This document shows positions 7,327 through 14,987 of a stretch of 29,789 bases of DNA, piece after piece. Position 1 is the stretch's first letter. Each line of letters opens with the position of its first letter. Under the pieces are notes generated by a model, which was not told the DNA's origin, made no database searches, and saw only the letters and a list, made by a program, of their open reading frames with translations. The stretch is from an uncultured Collinsella sp. (GTDB lineage Bacteria; Actinomycetota; Coriobacteriia; Coriobacteriales; Coriobacteriaceae): assembly GCA_958405565.1 (NCBI GenBank), contig CATYEN010000027.1:1-29789 (forward strand). The letters are read 5' to 3'. The position numbers were made by a program, and so were the translations under genes.

Positions 7327-8727
7327 ATGGATAAGATCAAGCTCGGTTTTGTGCCTACGCGCCGCAGTATCTTTAGCGCGCCGGACGCGATCAAGTATCG
7401 CGGCCTGACGGCTGACCGTCTGCGCGAGATCGGTGTCGACATCGTCGATATCGACGACATCAACGACGAGGGCCTGCTGTTCGACGACAGCCATATCGAG
7501 CCCATCGTCAAGAAGTTCCGCGCCGAGGGCGTCGACGGCATCATGCTGTGCCACGCCAACTTTGGCACCGAGTACGTCTGCGCCCGCCTTGCCCGCGAGC
7601 TCGGCCTGCCTGTGCTGCTGTGGGGCCCGCGCGACGAGCGCCCCGAGCCCGACGGCACCCGCCTGCGCGACAGCCAGTGCGGCCTGTTCGCGACCGGCAA
7701 GGTCCTGCGCCGCTTCCAGGTACCCTTCACCTACATGACCAACTGCCGCCTGACCGATCCCGAGTTCGAGCGCGGCGTCTGGGACTTCCTGGCCGTGTGC
7801 AACGTCGTCAAGACCTTCAAGCACACCCGCATCCTGCAGATGGCCACCCGTCCGTTCGACTTCTGGTCGACCATGTGTAACGAGGGCGAGCTGCTCGAGA
7901 AGTTCAACATCCAGCTTTCGCCCATCCCCATGACCGAGCTTGTCCAGGCCGTGCGCGACGCCCAGGCCGACGAGCAGGCCATGGCCGCCATGCTTGCCCA
8001 CATCGCCGACAGCTTTGAGATTTGCATTCCCGAGGACAAGGTTCCCGCGGTCGCTGGACTCGCCATCGCCATGAAGCGCCTGGTCGAGAAGTACGGCTGC
8101 AACGCCGGCGCCATCCAGTGCTGGAACGCCCTGCAGGACGAGCTGGGCATTATGCCCTGCGCCGCCAACGCCATCCTCAACGAGATGGGTATCCCCGTCG
8201 TCTGCGAGACCGACATCCACGGCGCCATCACCGCGCTCATGGTCGAGGCCGCCGATCTTGGCCGTCACCGCGGCATGTTCGCCGACTGGACCGTCCGCCA
8301 TCCCGACAACGAGAACGGCGAGCTGCTGCAGCACTGCGGCCCCTGGCCCTGCAGCTGCGCGGCCGTCAAGCCCAAGCTCACCTATCCGCTGGCCTTCGAT
8401 CACCCCGGCGCGCTGACGGCCGAGGCCAAGCACGGCGACCTCACCCTTGCCCGCTTTGACGGCGACAACGGCGAGTACTCGCTGCTGCTGGGCAACGCCC
8501 GCGGCATCGACGGCCCGGCCGGCATGGGCACCTACCTGTGGGTCGAGGTCGAGAACCTCAAGCGCCTCGAGGCCAAGATCGTCGAGGGCCCCTACATCCA
8601 CCACTGCGTGGCCATCCACGCCAACGTGGTGCCGGTGCTGTACGAGGCGTGCAAGTACATCGGCATTGTCCCCGACCTGTACGATCCCATCGAAGAAGAC
8701 GTCAAAGCTTACCTGCGAGGAGAGTAG
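7327..8727 (+). CDS. L-fucose/L-arabinose isomerase family sugar isomerase
   Basis: 466 residues. The family fold is a metal-dependent aldose-ketose isomerase. The N-terminal part (GFVPTRRSIFSAPDAIKYRGL, then GIMLCHANFGTE) and the C-terminal catalytic part (CETDIHGAITALM near residue 300, LQHCGPWPCS near 336) fit FucI/AraA-like proteins; Glu, Asp and His in these segments are candidate metal ligands. It is shorter than classical FucI (about 590 residues), so specificity should not be copied from that enzyme. It opens an operon with split transketolase subunits and an FGGY kinase, with only two bases between its stop and the next ATG. In this context it probably converts an aldose to the ketose that the FGGY kinase phosphorylates; D-apiose to apulose is one candidate. 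Confidence 0.78.
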   Translation: MDKIKLGFVPTRRSIFSAPDAIKYRGLTADRLREIGVDIVDIDDINDEGLLFDDSHIEPIVKKFRAEGVDGIMLCHANFGTEYVCARLARELGLPVLLWGPRDERPEPDGTRLRDSQCGLFATGKVLRRFQVPFTYMTNCRLTDPEFERGVWDFLAVCNVVKTFKHTRILQMATRPFDFWSTMCNEGELLEKFNIQLSPIPMTELVQAVRDAQADEQAMAAMLAHIADSFEICIPEDKVPAVAGLAIAMKRLVEKYGCNAGAIQCWNALQDELGIMPCAANAILNEMGIPVVCETDIHGAITALMVEAADLGRHRGMFADWTVRHPDNENGELLQHCGPWPCSCAAVKPKLTYPLAFDHPGALTAEAKHGDLTLARFDGDNGEYSLLLGNARGIDGPAGMGTYLWVEVENLKRLEAKIVEGPYIHHCVAIHANVVPVLYEACKYIGIVPDLYDPIEEDVKAYLRGE

Positions 8728-8729
8728 AA

Positions 8730-9566
8730 ATGGCAACTATCGAAGAGCTTGAATCCCTGCGTTGGGACCTTCGCCGCGATTGCGTCGATATCATCATGGC
8801 TGGCGCCGGCGGGCACATCGGCGGCGACATGTCGGTCATCGATGCGCTGATGACCCTCTACGCCAACCACCTCAACATTTCTCCCGAGACCGTCGACGAT
8901 CCCAACCGCGATCGCTTCGTGCTCTCCAAGGGCCACGCCATGGAGGCCTACTACGCGGTGCTCTGCCACGAGGGCTATCTTGACCTCGATGACGTCAAGG
9001 CCCGCTTCTCCAAGTTCGGCAGCCCCTACATCGGCCACCCCAACAACAAGCTCAAGGGCATCGAGATGAACTCGGGCTCGCTGGGTCACGGCCTGCCCGT
9101 GGCCGTCGGGATGGCGCTTGCCGGCAAGATGGATGGCCGCGACTACCGCGTCTACACCATCATGGGCGACGGCGAGCTTGCCGAGGGCTCGGTCTGGGAG
9201 GGCGCCATGAGCGGCGGCAACTACCAGCTCGATAACCTGTGCGCGCTCGTGGACCGCAACCGCCTGCAGATCAGCGGCAGCACCGAGGACGTCATGAAGC
9301 AGGATTCGCAGGAGGAGCGCTGGGCCGCCTTCGGTTGGAATGTGCTCTCCATTCCGGGCAACGACGTCCAGGCCATCGACGCCGCGCTGACGCTGGCCGC
9401 CGAGACCAAGGGCAAGCCCACGGTCATCATCCTCAACACGGTGAAGGGCTATGGCTCGCCCATCATGGAGGACAAGGCCGGCTGGCATCACCATCTGCCC
9501 AACGACGAGGAATATGTCCGGATCATCGCCGATTTCGCTGCCCATAAGGAGGCCATCAATGGCTAA
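8730..9566 (+). CDS. Transketolase, N-terminal (thiamine diphosphate binding) subunit
   Basis: 278 residues, the normal size for the N-half of a split transketolase. GHIGGDMS near residue 29, SKGHAMEAYY near 66, and the thiamine diphosphate/magnesium motif GDGELAEGSVWE (146-157) followed by NLCALVDRNRLQ are all present. The ATG at 8730 has GAGGAGAG just upstream and lies two bases after the isomerase stop. Its end overlaps the C-subunit start by eight bases (ATGGCTAA), so the two are translationally coupled and should form a heteromeric enzyme. With an isomerase and a kinase in the same operon, the likely role is a dedicated ketose-phosphate transketolase (for instance apulose 4-phosphate + glyceraldehyde 3-phosphate giving xylulose 5-phosphate + dihydroxyacetone phosphate) instead of the housekeeping pentose-phosphate enzyme. 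Confidence 0.9.
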   Translation: MATIEELESLRWDLRRDCVDIIMAGAGGHIGGDMSVIDALMTLYANHLNISPETVDDPNRDRFVLSKGHAMEAYYAVLCHEGYLDLDDVKARFSKFGSPYIGHPNNKLKGIEMNSGSLGHGLPVAVGMALAGKMDGRDYRVYTIMGDGELAEGSVWEGAMSGGNYQLDNLCALVDRNRLQISGSTEDVMKQDSQEERWAAFGWNVLSIPGNDVQAIDAALTLAAETKGKPTVIILNTVKGYGSPIMEDKAGWHHHLPNDEEYVRIIADFAAHKEAING

Positions 9567-10500
9567 CAAGATCGCCAACCGCAAGGTTATCTGCGACACG
9601 CTGCTCGAGGCCGCCGCAACCGACAAGGACATCGTCGTCCTGTGCTCCGACTCCCGTGGCTCCGCGTCGCTCACGCCGTTCTTCGATCAGTATCCCCAGC
9701 AGTCCGTCGAGGTCGGCATCGCCGAGCAGGACCTGGTGAGCATTGCCGCCGGCATGGCTTCGTGCGGCAAGAAGGCCTGGGCCGCCTCGCCGGCGTCCTT
9801 TGTGACCACGCGTTCGTATGAGCAGTGTAAGGTCGACGTTTCGTACTCCAACACCAACGTCAAGATCATCGGCATCTCGGGCGGCGTGTCCTACGGCGCC
9901 CTGGGTATGAGCCACCACTCCGCGCAGGACATCGCCGCCATGAGCGCGATCCCCAACATGCGCGTGTATCTGCCGAGCGACCGCTTCCAGACCGCCGAGC
10001 TCGTGCGCGCCCTGGTCGCCGACAACAAGCCTGCCTACATCCGCGTGGGCCGCAACCCGGTCGAGGACGTGTACACCGAGGACGAGTGCCCGTTCCAGAT
10101 GGACCGAGCCACCTGGGTGCGCCGCGGCACCGATGTGACGATCGTCGCCACCGGTGAGATGGTCCGCCATGCCGTGGACGCCGCCGATCTGCTGGCCGAG
10201 CAGGGCATCTCGGCAACGGTGCTCGACATGTATTGCGTCAAGCCGCTCGACGCCGAGGCCGTGATCGAGGCCGCCGGTGCCACGCGCGCCGTCGTGACCG
10301 TCGAGGAGCACAGCCCCTTCGGTGGCCTGGGTTCCATGGTCGCGCAGGTTGTGGGCGAGCATTGCCCGCGTCCGGTCAAGTGCCTGAGCCTACCCGACGC
10401 GCCGGTCATTACCGGCACGAGCCCTGAGGTCTTCGCACACTATGGCCTTACCGGCGAAGGCATCGCCAAGACCGTAAAGGACTTCCTGCCCGCAGAGTAG
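9559..10500 (+). CDS. Transketolase, C-terminal (pyrimidine-binding) subunit
   Basis: 313 residues. The pyrimidine-binding domain is marked by VEVGIAEQDLVSIAAGMA, whose Glu activates thiamine diphosphate, and by the later SHHSAQDIAAMSAIPNMRVYLPSD. A C-terminal transketolase domain follows, with VTIVATGEMVRHAVDAA, VLDMYCVKPLD and VVTVEEHSPFGGLGSMVA. The ATG at 9559 overlaps the stop of the N subunit, with AAGGAGG upstream inside that gene. Its partner is the 8730 product. The gene is followed by a perfect palindrome and then the FGGY kinase. Deoxyxylulose-phosphate synthase is an alternative relative, but that enzyme is normally a single chain. Confidence 0.9.
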   Translation: MANKIANRKVICDTLLEAAATDKDIVVLCSDSRGSASLTPFFDQYPQQSVEVGIAEQDLVSIAAGMASCGKKAWAASPASFVTTRSYEQCKVDVSYSNTNVKIIGISGGVSYGALGMSHHSAQDIAAMSAIPNMRVYLPSDRFQTAELVRALVADNKPAYIRVGRNPVEDVYTEDECPFQMDRATWVRRGTDVTIVATGEMVRHAVDAADLLAEQGISATVLDMYCVKPLDAEAVIEAAGATRAVVTVEEHSPFGGLGSMVAQVVGEHCPRPVKCLSLPDAPVITGTSPEVFAHYGLTGEGIAKTVKDFLPAE

Positions 10501-10503
10501 CTG

Positions 10504-10538
10504 GAATGTGACAAAGGGACAGTCCCTTTGTCACATTC
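10504..10538. repeat. Perfect 35-base palindrome inside the operon
   Basis: GAATGTGACAAAGGGAC (10504-10520) and GTCCCTTTGTCACATTC (10522-10538) are perfectly complementary 17-base arms around a single A. It occupies nearly the whole gap between the transketolase C subunit stop and the kinase ribosome binding site. No T-run follows on the plus strand, so it looks more like a REP-type insertion or an mRNA stability hairpin than a terminator. Confidence 0.85.
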
Positions 10539-10556
10539 ATTTTGAAAGGGGTGGCC

Positions 10557-12047
10557 ATGGGCCGCTACATCATCGGAATCGATCAGTCCACGCAGGGCAC
10601 CAAGGCGCTGCTGGTGGATGAGGGCGGCCATCTGATCCATCGTGCCGACCGCTCACATCGCCAGATCGTCAACGAGGCCGGCTGGGTGAGCCATGACCCG
10701 GCCGAGATCGCCGCCAACGTGCTGGCTGTGGCGCGTGCCGTGGTGGAGGAGACCGGGGTTAACCCGGCCGACGTCGCCGGCATCGGCATTTCCAACCAGC
10801 GCGAGACCACCGTTGCCTGGAACCGCACGACGGGCGAGCCGCTGTGCGACGCCGTGGTGTGGCAGTGCGCCCGCGCCCGTGAGCTGTGCGACGAGCTGAC
10901 CGCCCGCGAGGGCGTGGCCGAGCTGGTGCGCGACACGACAGGCTTGGTGCTCTCGCCCTACTATCCGGCGGGCAAGATGGCCTGGATTCTCGCAAACGTT
11001 CCCACGGCTGCCGAGGCCGCTGCAGCGGGCGAGCTGTGCCTGGGCACCATCGATGCCTGGGTGGTCTGGACGCTCACGGGCGGCGCGGAGTTCCGCTGCG
11101 ACTGGTCCAACGCCAGCCGCACGCAACTCTTTGACCTGCGCCGTGGCTGCTGGAGCGAGCCGGTGTGCGAGGCCTTTGGTGTTGACGTGGCCTGCCTGCC
11201 GCAGGTGACCGATTCCGATGGCCTGTTCGGCATGACGGACCTGGGCGGCTTTTTGCCGGCACCCGTGCCCATTCACGGCGTGCTCGGCGACAGCCATGCC
11301 GCCTTGTTTGCGCAGGGCTGCCATAGCCGCGGCATGGCCAAGGCGACCTATGGCACCGGCAGCTCGGTCATGATGAACGTCGGCGACGAGTTCGTCGCCA
11401 GCTCGCACGGGCTTTCGAGCTCGCTCGCATGGCGCATGGACGGCGTGACCGAGTACGTGCTCGAGGGCAACGTGAGCTACGCCGGCGCCGTCAAGACGTG
11501 GCTGCGCGACGATCTGGAGCTCATCAATAACCCCGAGGAAGTTACCGACCTGTGCTACGCCGCCAATCCGGCGAGCCGCGTCTACTTTGTGCCGGCGTTT
11601 ACCGGTCTGGGCGCGCCGCACTGGGCGAGTGACGCCGAGGGCTGCGTCTTTGGCATGACGCGCACCACGGGTCGCGCGGAGTTCGTGAAGGCCGCCGACG
11701 AGTCGATCGCCTATCAGATCTTTGACGTGATTGATGCGATGGTCGAGGATTCGGGCGCGGCGCTGGCCGAACTTCGTGTTGACGGCGGTCCCACGCGCGA
11801 TGCGTACCTGATGCAGTTTGAGAGCGACCTGGTTGGCTCGCCCATCCGCATCGCGAGCAACGACGAGATGAGCGGCCTGGGTGCGGCCTGGGCCTGCGGC
11901 ATTGCGCTGGACATGTACACGCGCGATGTCGTCGACGTCTACGGCGCCCGCGGCATCGTGGAGCCGTCGATGCCCGCCGACGAGCGAGCCAAAAAGATCG
12001 CCGGCTGGCGCCACGCCGTGAAATCAACGATTGCATACACGGCCTAG
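10557..12047 (+). CDS. FGGY-family carbohydrate kinase (glycerol-kinase-like)
   Basis: 496 residues, full length for the family. The N-terminal FGGY domain begins GIDQSTQGTKALLVDEGG and continues with SNQRETTVAWNRTTGEPL and VVWQ, closely resembling glycerol kinase. The C-terminal domain has GLGAPHW, DGGPTRDAYLMQFESDLVG and SGLGAAWACGIAL. The ATG at 10557 follows GAAAGGGG; an upstream TTG at 10542 is less likely. Although the sequence resembles GlpK, its position downstream of a sugar isomerase and a split transketolase argues for a ketose substrate such as apulose or another keto-pentose. There is no glycerol uptake facilitator or glycerol-phosphate dehydrogenase nearby. It ends the operon; only a repeat fragment follows before the next gene. 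Confidence 0.85.
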   Translation: MGRYIIGIDQSTQGTKALLVDEGGHLIHRADRSHRQIVNEAGWVSHDPAEIAANVLAVARAVVEETGVNPADVAGIGISNQRETTVAWNRTTGEPLCDAVVWQCARARELCDELTAREGVAELVRDTTGLVLSPYYPAGKMAWILANVPTAAEAAAAGELCLGTIDAWVVWTLTGGAEFRCDWSNASRTQLFDLRRGCWSEPVCEAFGVDVACLPQVTDSDGLFGMTDLGGFLPAPVPIHGVLGDSHAALFAQGCHSRGMAKATYGTGSSVMMNVGDEFVASSHGLSSSLAWRMDGVTEYVLEGNVSYAGAVKTWLRDDLELINNPEEVTDLCYAANPASRVYFVPAFTGLGAPHWASDAEGCVFGMTRTTGRAEFVKAADESIAYQIFDVIDAMVEDSGAALAELRVDGGPTRDAYLMQFESDLVGSPIRIASNDEMSGLGAAWACGIALDMYTRDVVDVYGARGIVEPSMPADERAKKIAGWRHAVKSTIAYTA

Positions 12048-12102
12048 GCGGCTGCGCGGCGCCCAAGTGCCGCAGGCTATTCCCTGAATCTCATCTGGCT
12101 TT

Positions 12103-12128
12103 CTGGGACGGGGATTAAAAAATCATCG
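12103..12128. repeat. Partial CCCCGTCCCA repeat, inverted copy of 4717-4740
   Basis: CTGGGACGGGGATT followed by AAAAAATCATCG matches the reverse complement of 4716-4740 with one extra A. It sits in the 170-base gap between the FGGY kinase and the first beta-glycoside cassette, so it marks the left edge of that cassette. Confidence 0.65.
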
Positions 12129-12218
12129 GTAGGATGCGGCAACCGCCTCGATCAATACCTTTCCATGGCGAAAAGCTCGCGGCTCGCGGGAGGGACGCTG
12201 CTTCAATTGTGAGCGACT

Positions 12219-12860
12219 CTAGCGCCCCGGCATGTCGTCGTACGGGCGATTGGGCGCGCTCGGGAAGGCATCGCTTCCATATTGGAGCAGATACTGCTGA
12301 ACGACGAGGTCAATTGCCGCGAGCGCCCCGTATTTGCCCGTGTCGTTGGCATTCGACTCGCCGCACTGCATGATGAAGGCGGCCTGATTCCAATATGGGT
12401 TCGAGGCGTTTTGCGTGATTGCCAGCATGGAGCACTTGCTATCCCTGATGCTGTTGCAGACATCGACATATCGAATGGGATAGCTGCCCCCAACGCTGCA
12501 GATGATCGCCAGGTCCTCGGGCTGGAGGGATTGGGCACATGCAAGCTGGGAGGCTTGATCCAGATACAGGTCCATGACCTTTCCCATGGAAAACAGCTTG
12601 TTCTGAAGGTATCGTCCGGTATCCCAAAGAAAATGATGGGAAAAGAACGCGACTCGGCGGCAATTATGAATCGCATAGGCGATTTTCGGAAGTTCGGCCA
12701 GGTTTTTCTCGGAAATGGTCGCGGCGATGTTTTGCTGAGCTTCCCTCGCATATTCAAGAAACGTCGCGTGCGGGTCCGCGGCGAGATTGCAAATATCGTG
12801 AAACTCATGTCTCCATTCTGTAACATCGGTGTCCAGGATGGAATGCAAAACCCTGTGCAT
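12219..12860 (-). pseudogene. RpiR-type regulator lacking its DNA-binding domain (SIS domain only)
   Basis: The reading frame aligns without gaps to the intact RpiR regulator at 22975-23796 from about its residue 95 to the C-terminus: VAFFSHHFLWDTGRYLQNKL, QLACAQSL, LAIICSVGGSYPIRY, LAITQNAS and DTGKYGALAAIDLV all match. The N-terminal helix-turn-helix (about 85 residues in the paralogue) is missing. The frame stays open to a GTG at 12938, but the added residues do not resemble an HTH in any of the three frames. The ATG at 12860 has no clear ribosome binding site. The GH1 start lies only about 70 bases away, so a deletion seems to have removed the HTH and the old intergenic region. It is probably non-functional as a repressor; an HTH-less sugar-phosphate-binding protein is a less likely alternative. 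Confidence 0.78.
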
Positions 12861-12887
12861 TCGTGTTGTACTCAATGGTAACAGGAG

Positions 12888-12905
12888 CCGGGCGATTAAG
12901 CCCGG
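12888..12905. other. Small hairpin just before the first GH1 gene
   Basis: CCGGGC (12888-12893) and GCCCGG (12900-12905) are perfect arms around a six-base loop, 26 bases before the GH1 ATG. It may be part of the leader mRNA or a leftover of the deletion junction. No TTTCA-N5-TGAAA operator like those in the second cassette is found here. Confidence 0.4.
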
Positions 12906-12931
12906 ATGCGGATACATGAAAGGGAGATTGC

Positions 12932-14206
12932 ATGGCACATCAGTCGACTTCGGTATTTCCCGAGACGTTTCTCTGGGGCGTCGCGACCGCTGCGCACCAG
13001 GTTGAAGGCAACAACGTGAACAGCGACACGTGGCTGTTCGAGAATGTTGAGGACACGGCGTTCATGGAGCCTTCTGGCGACGCGATGGACCACTACCATC
13101 GTTTCCGCGAGGATATCGCCCTTATCGCATCTCTTGGCCTCACCTCCTATCGTCTGAGTGTCGAGTGGTCGCGCATCGAGCCGGCGCGCGGCCTGTTCTC
13201 CAAAGCAGAGCTCGCGCACTATCGCGAAGTGCTCCAGTGCTGCCGTGACAACGGTCTCAAGACGATCGTCACACTCCATCATTTCACGTCGCCGATCTGG
13301 CTGCTTGCCCAAGGCGGCTGGGAGTCGCCCGAGACTCCCTCCCTTTTCGCGCGGTACTGCGCGCGTGTGGTCGAGGAGATGGGCGATTTGATGGACTACG
13401 CATGCACCATGAACGAGCCAAACCTGGCATGGCTCTTGGCTGATGTCGGGGCCACGTCGCGCAACGCCTCCGATCGCGCTGAGGCCCCCATGTTCCGCAG
13501 CGTCGCCAAGGCGTTGGGAGTCGAGCCGGCATCCCTGGCCCAATTCCAGTTCGCAGCCACCGAGCGGGCGTTCGATGTGAAGCTCGCCGCTCACAAGGCT
13601 GCCGTTGACGCCGTGCATGCAATCCGTCCCGATCTCCCGGCAGGTTGGACGCTCGTGGGAAGCCCCTTTAAGGCGGCTCCCGGTGGCGAGGAACGCGCCG
13701 CAGCTGCCCGCGAGGAGATTTGCGATCGCTTTTGCCGTGCTTCCGCAGGCGATGATTTCGTGGGTATCCAGACGTACTCGCGCTCGTGGTACGGCGCGGA
13801 TGGCCCGGTTGACCCGCCTGCCGGCGTGGAGCTCACCCAGCGCGATGAGGAGTTTTATCCCGAGGCCATCGAGGAGAGCCTGCGAGCTGCTTGGGACCAG
13901 TCGGGCACGCCTCTGTTCGTCACCGAAAACGGCATAGCTTCCGAGGATGACGAGCAGAGAGAGCGCTTTTTGGATCGAGCTGTCGCCGGTGTGGGGCGTT
14001 GCGTCCGCGACGGTATCCCGGTTTTGGGATACACCTGCTGGTCCGCGTTTGACAATTTCGAGTGGGTTTTCGGGTATGGCCCGAAGTACGGGATCATTTC
14101 CGTCGACCGCGAGACACAACGCCGCACCGTAAAGCCAAGCGCTACGCACCTGGGAAGCATAGCGCGCTGTAACGGTGCCTGCGTCGAGATCGGTGATGCC
14201 CGATGA
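12932..14206 (+). CDS. GH1 beta-glycosidase, non-phospho type
   Basis: 424 residues, slightly short for GH1. The N-terminal signature FPETFLWGVATAAHQVEGN, acid/base Glu162 in TMNEPN and nucleophile Glu332 in VTENGI are all present. The C-terminal substrate region reads CWSAFDNFEWVFGYGPKYGI, the DNFEW pattern that binds an unphosphorylated glucose; it lacks the S-x6-K-x-Y phosphate clamp seen in the GH1 proteins at 14988 and 21566. It should therefore hydrolyse free beta-glucosides or related sugars. No signal peptide is visible, so it acts inside the cell. The ATG follows GAAAGGGAG. Its stop overlaps the ATG of the deacetylase (ATGA), so the two were translationally coupled. Uptake of its unphosphorylated substrate is not explained by the PTS genes in the cassette. 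Confidence 0.87.
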   Translation: MAHQSTSVFPETFLWGVATAAHQVEGNNVNSDTWLFENVEDTAFMEPSGDAMDHYHRFREDIALIASLGLTSYRLSVEWSRIEPARGLFSKAELAHYREVLQCCRDNGLKTIVTLHHFTSPIWLLAQGGWESPETPSLFARYCARVVEEMGDLMDYACTMNEPNLAWLLADVGATSRNASDRAEAPMFRSVAKALGVEPASLAQFQFAATERAFDVKLAAHKAAVDAVHAIRPDLPAGWTLVGSPFKAAPGGEERAAAAREEICDRFCRASAGDDFVGIQTYSRSWYGADGPVDPPAGVELTQRDEEFYPEAIEESLRAAWDQSGTPLFVTENGIASEDDEQRERFLDRAVAGVGRCVRDGIPVLGYTCWSAFDNFEWVFGYGPKYGIISVDRETQRRTVKPSATHLGSIARCNGACVEIGDAR

Positions 14207-14970
14207 AGCGCCTGCTGATACGCGCCGACGACCTTGGCTACTCTCGGGGCGTCAACTACGGCATCGTCGATTCGGTCCGCGGCGGACTCGTCGGGTCAGT
14301 CGGGGTCATGACCAACATGGAATCCGTGGACCACTGCCTCGAATTGCTCGACGGGCTTGACGTGTGCCTTGGCCAGCACACGAACATCTGAGTCGGCAGG
14401 CCGCTTACCGACCCTGCGCTCATTCCGAGTCTCTGTGGACCGGATGGCATGTTCAAGCCGAGCGGGGCGTATCGGGACGCCATGAAGCGGGGAATCGACT
14501 TCGTGGTGCTCGATGAGGTCGTCTTGGAGATCGAGGCTCAGTATCGAAAGTTCGTAGCGCTTGTGGGTAGAGAACCCTCCTACTTTGAGGGTCATGCGGT
14601 GGCGAGCCCGGCGTTTTTTAAGGGGTTGGAGATCGTGGCGGAGCGCCACGGACTGCCGCTGTTCCCGATGGGTGCGCCGGGGGAGGCGGTCACGTTCAAG
14701 AGCACGCGTGTCGCTGCGTACATGCCCACAGATTTTCGCGCCTATGAGATGGATCCGTTCTCGGCGGTGTGCGGCGCCGTCGAGAATGCGAACGACGACG
14801 CGTGCACCCTCATGGTGTTCCATCCGGGTTATATTGATGCCTATCTCATGGACCACTCGAGCATGACGACAGCGCGGGCGCGTGAGGCGTCGATGCTTTG
14901 CGATCCCACAACCCGTGAATGGCTGGCGAGTCAGGACATCGCGTTGGTGACATACGACGATTTGAACTAA
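14203..14970 (+). pseudogene. ChbG/YdjC-like carbohydrate deacetylase interrupted by in-frame TGA
   Basis: 256 codons in one frame, the same length as the intact paralogue at 24084-24851, and similar throughout. Family metal-site motifs are present: RADDLGYS (Asp-Asp), LGQHTN (His) and YFEGHAVASP (His). A single TGA at 14389-14391 splits the frame after HTNI; the paralogue has TGC (Cys) at exactly this codon in HTNICTGRPL. No frameshift is present and the second part reads on normally as VGRPLTDP. ChbG-type enzymes remove the N-acetyl group from chitobiose-type sugars, in E. coli after PTS import. It overlaps the GH1 stop upstream and is followed 17 bases later by the next GH1 gene. The simplest reading is a recent nonsense mutation or a sequencing error; selenocysteine or readthrough is possible but unsupported. 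Confidence 0.82.
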
Positions 14971-14987
14971 GAAGAAAGGTGGCAAGT

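Noticed and set aside
7210..8736. 508-residue minus-strand open frame opposite the isomerase gene
   Set aside because: Antisense shadow of a well-supported gene; composition is repetitive Gly/Val/Asp/His and no family is recognised.
10653..12014. 453-residue minus-strand open frame opposite the FGGY kinase
   Set aside because: Antisense shadow; the plus strand carries full FGGY motifs.
7327..12047. Sulfoquinovose transketolase pathway
   Set aside because: Split transketolase and an isomerase would fit, but an FGGY kinase would not, and no sulfonate transporter, sulfoquinovosidase or sulfoacetaldehyde enzyme is present.
10557..12047. Plain glycerol kinase (glpK)
   Set aside because: Sequence motifs are glycerol-kinase-like, but the operon context is an isomerase plus transketolase and no glycerol genes are nearby, so the symbol was withheld.
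14389..14412. Selenocysteine insertion signal after the TGA in the first ChbG-like gene
   Set aside because: The possible stem is only five pairs with an 11-base loop directly after the TGA, unlike usual bacterial SECIS placement, and the matching Cys in the paralogue is not a known catalytic residue of the family. Kept only as a check in the findings.
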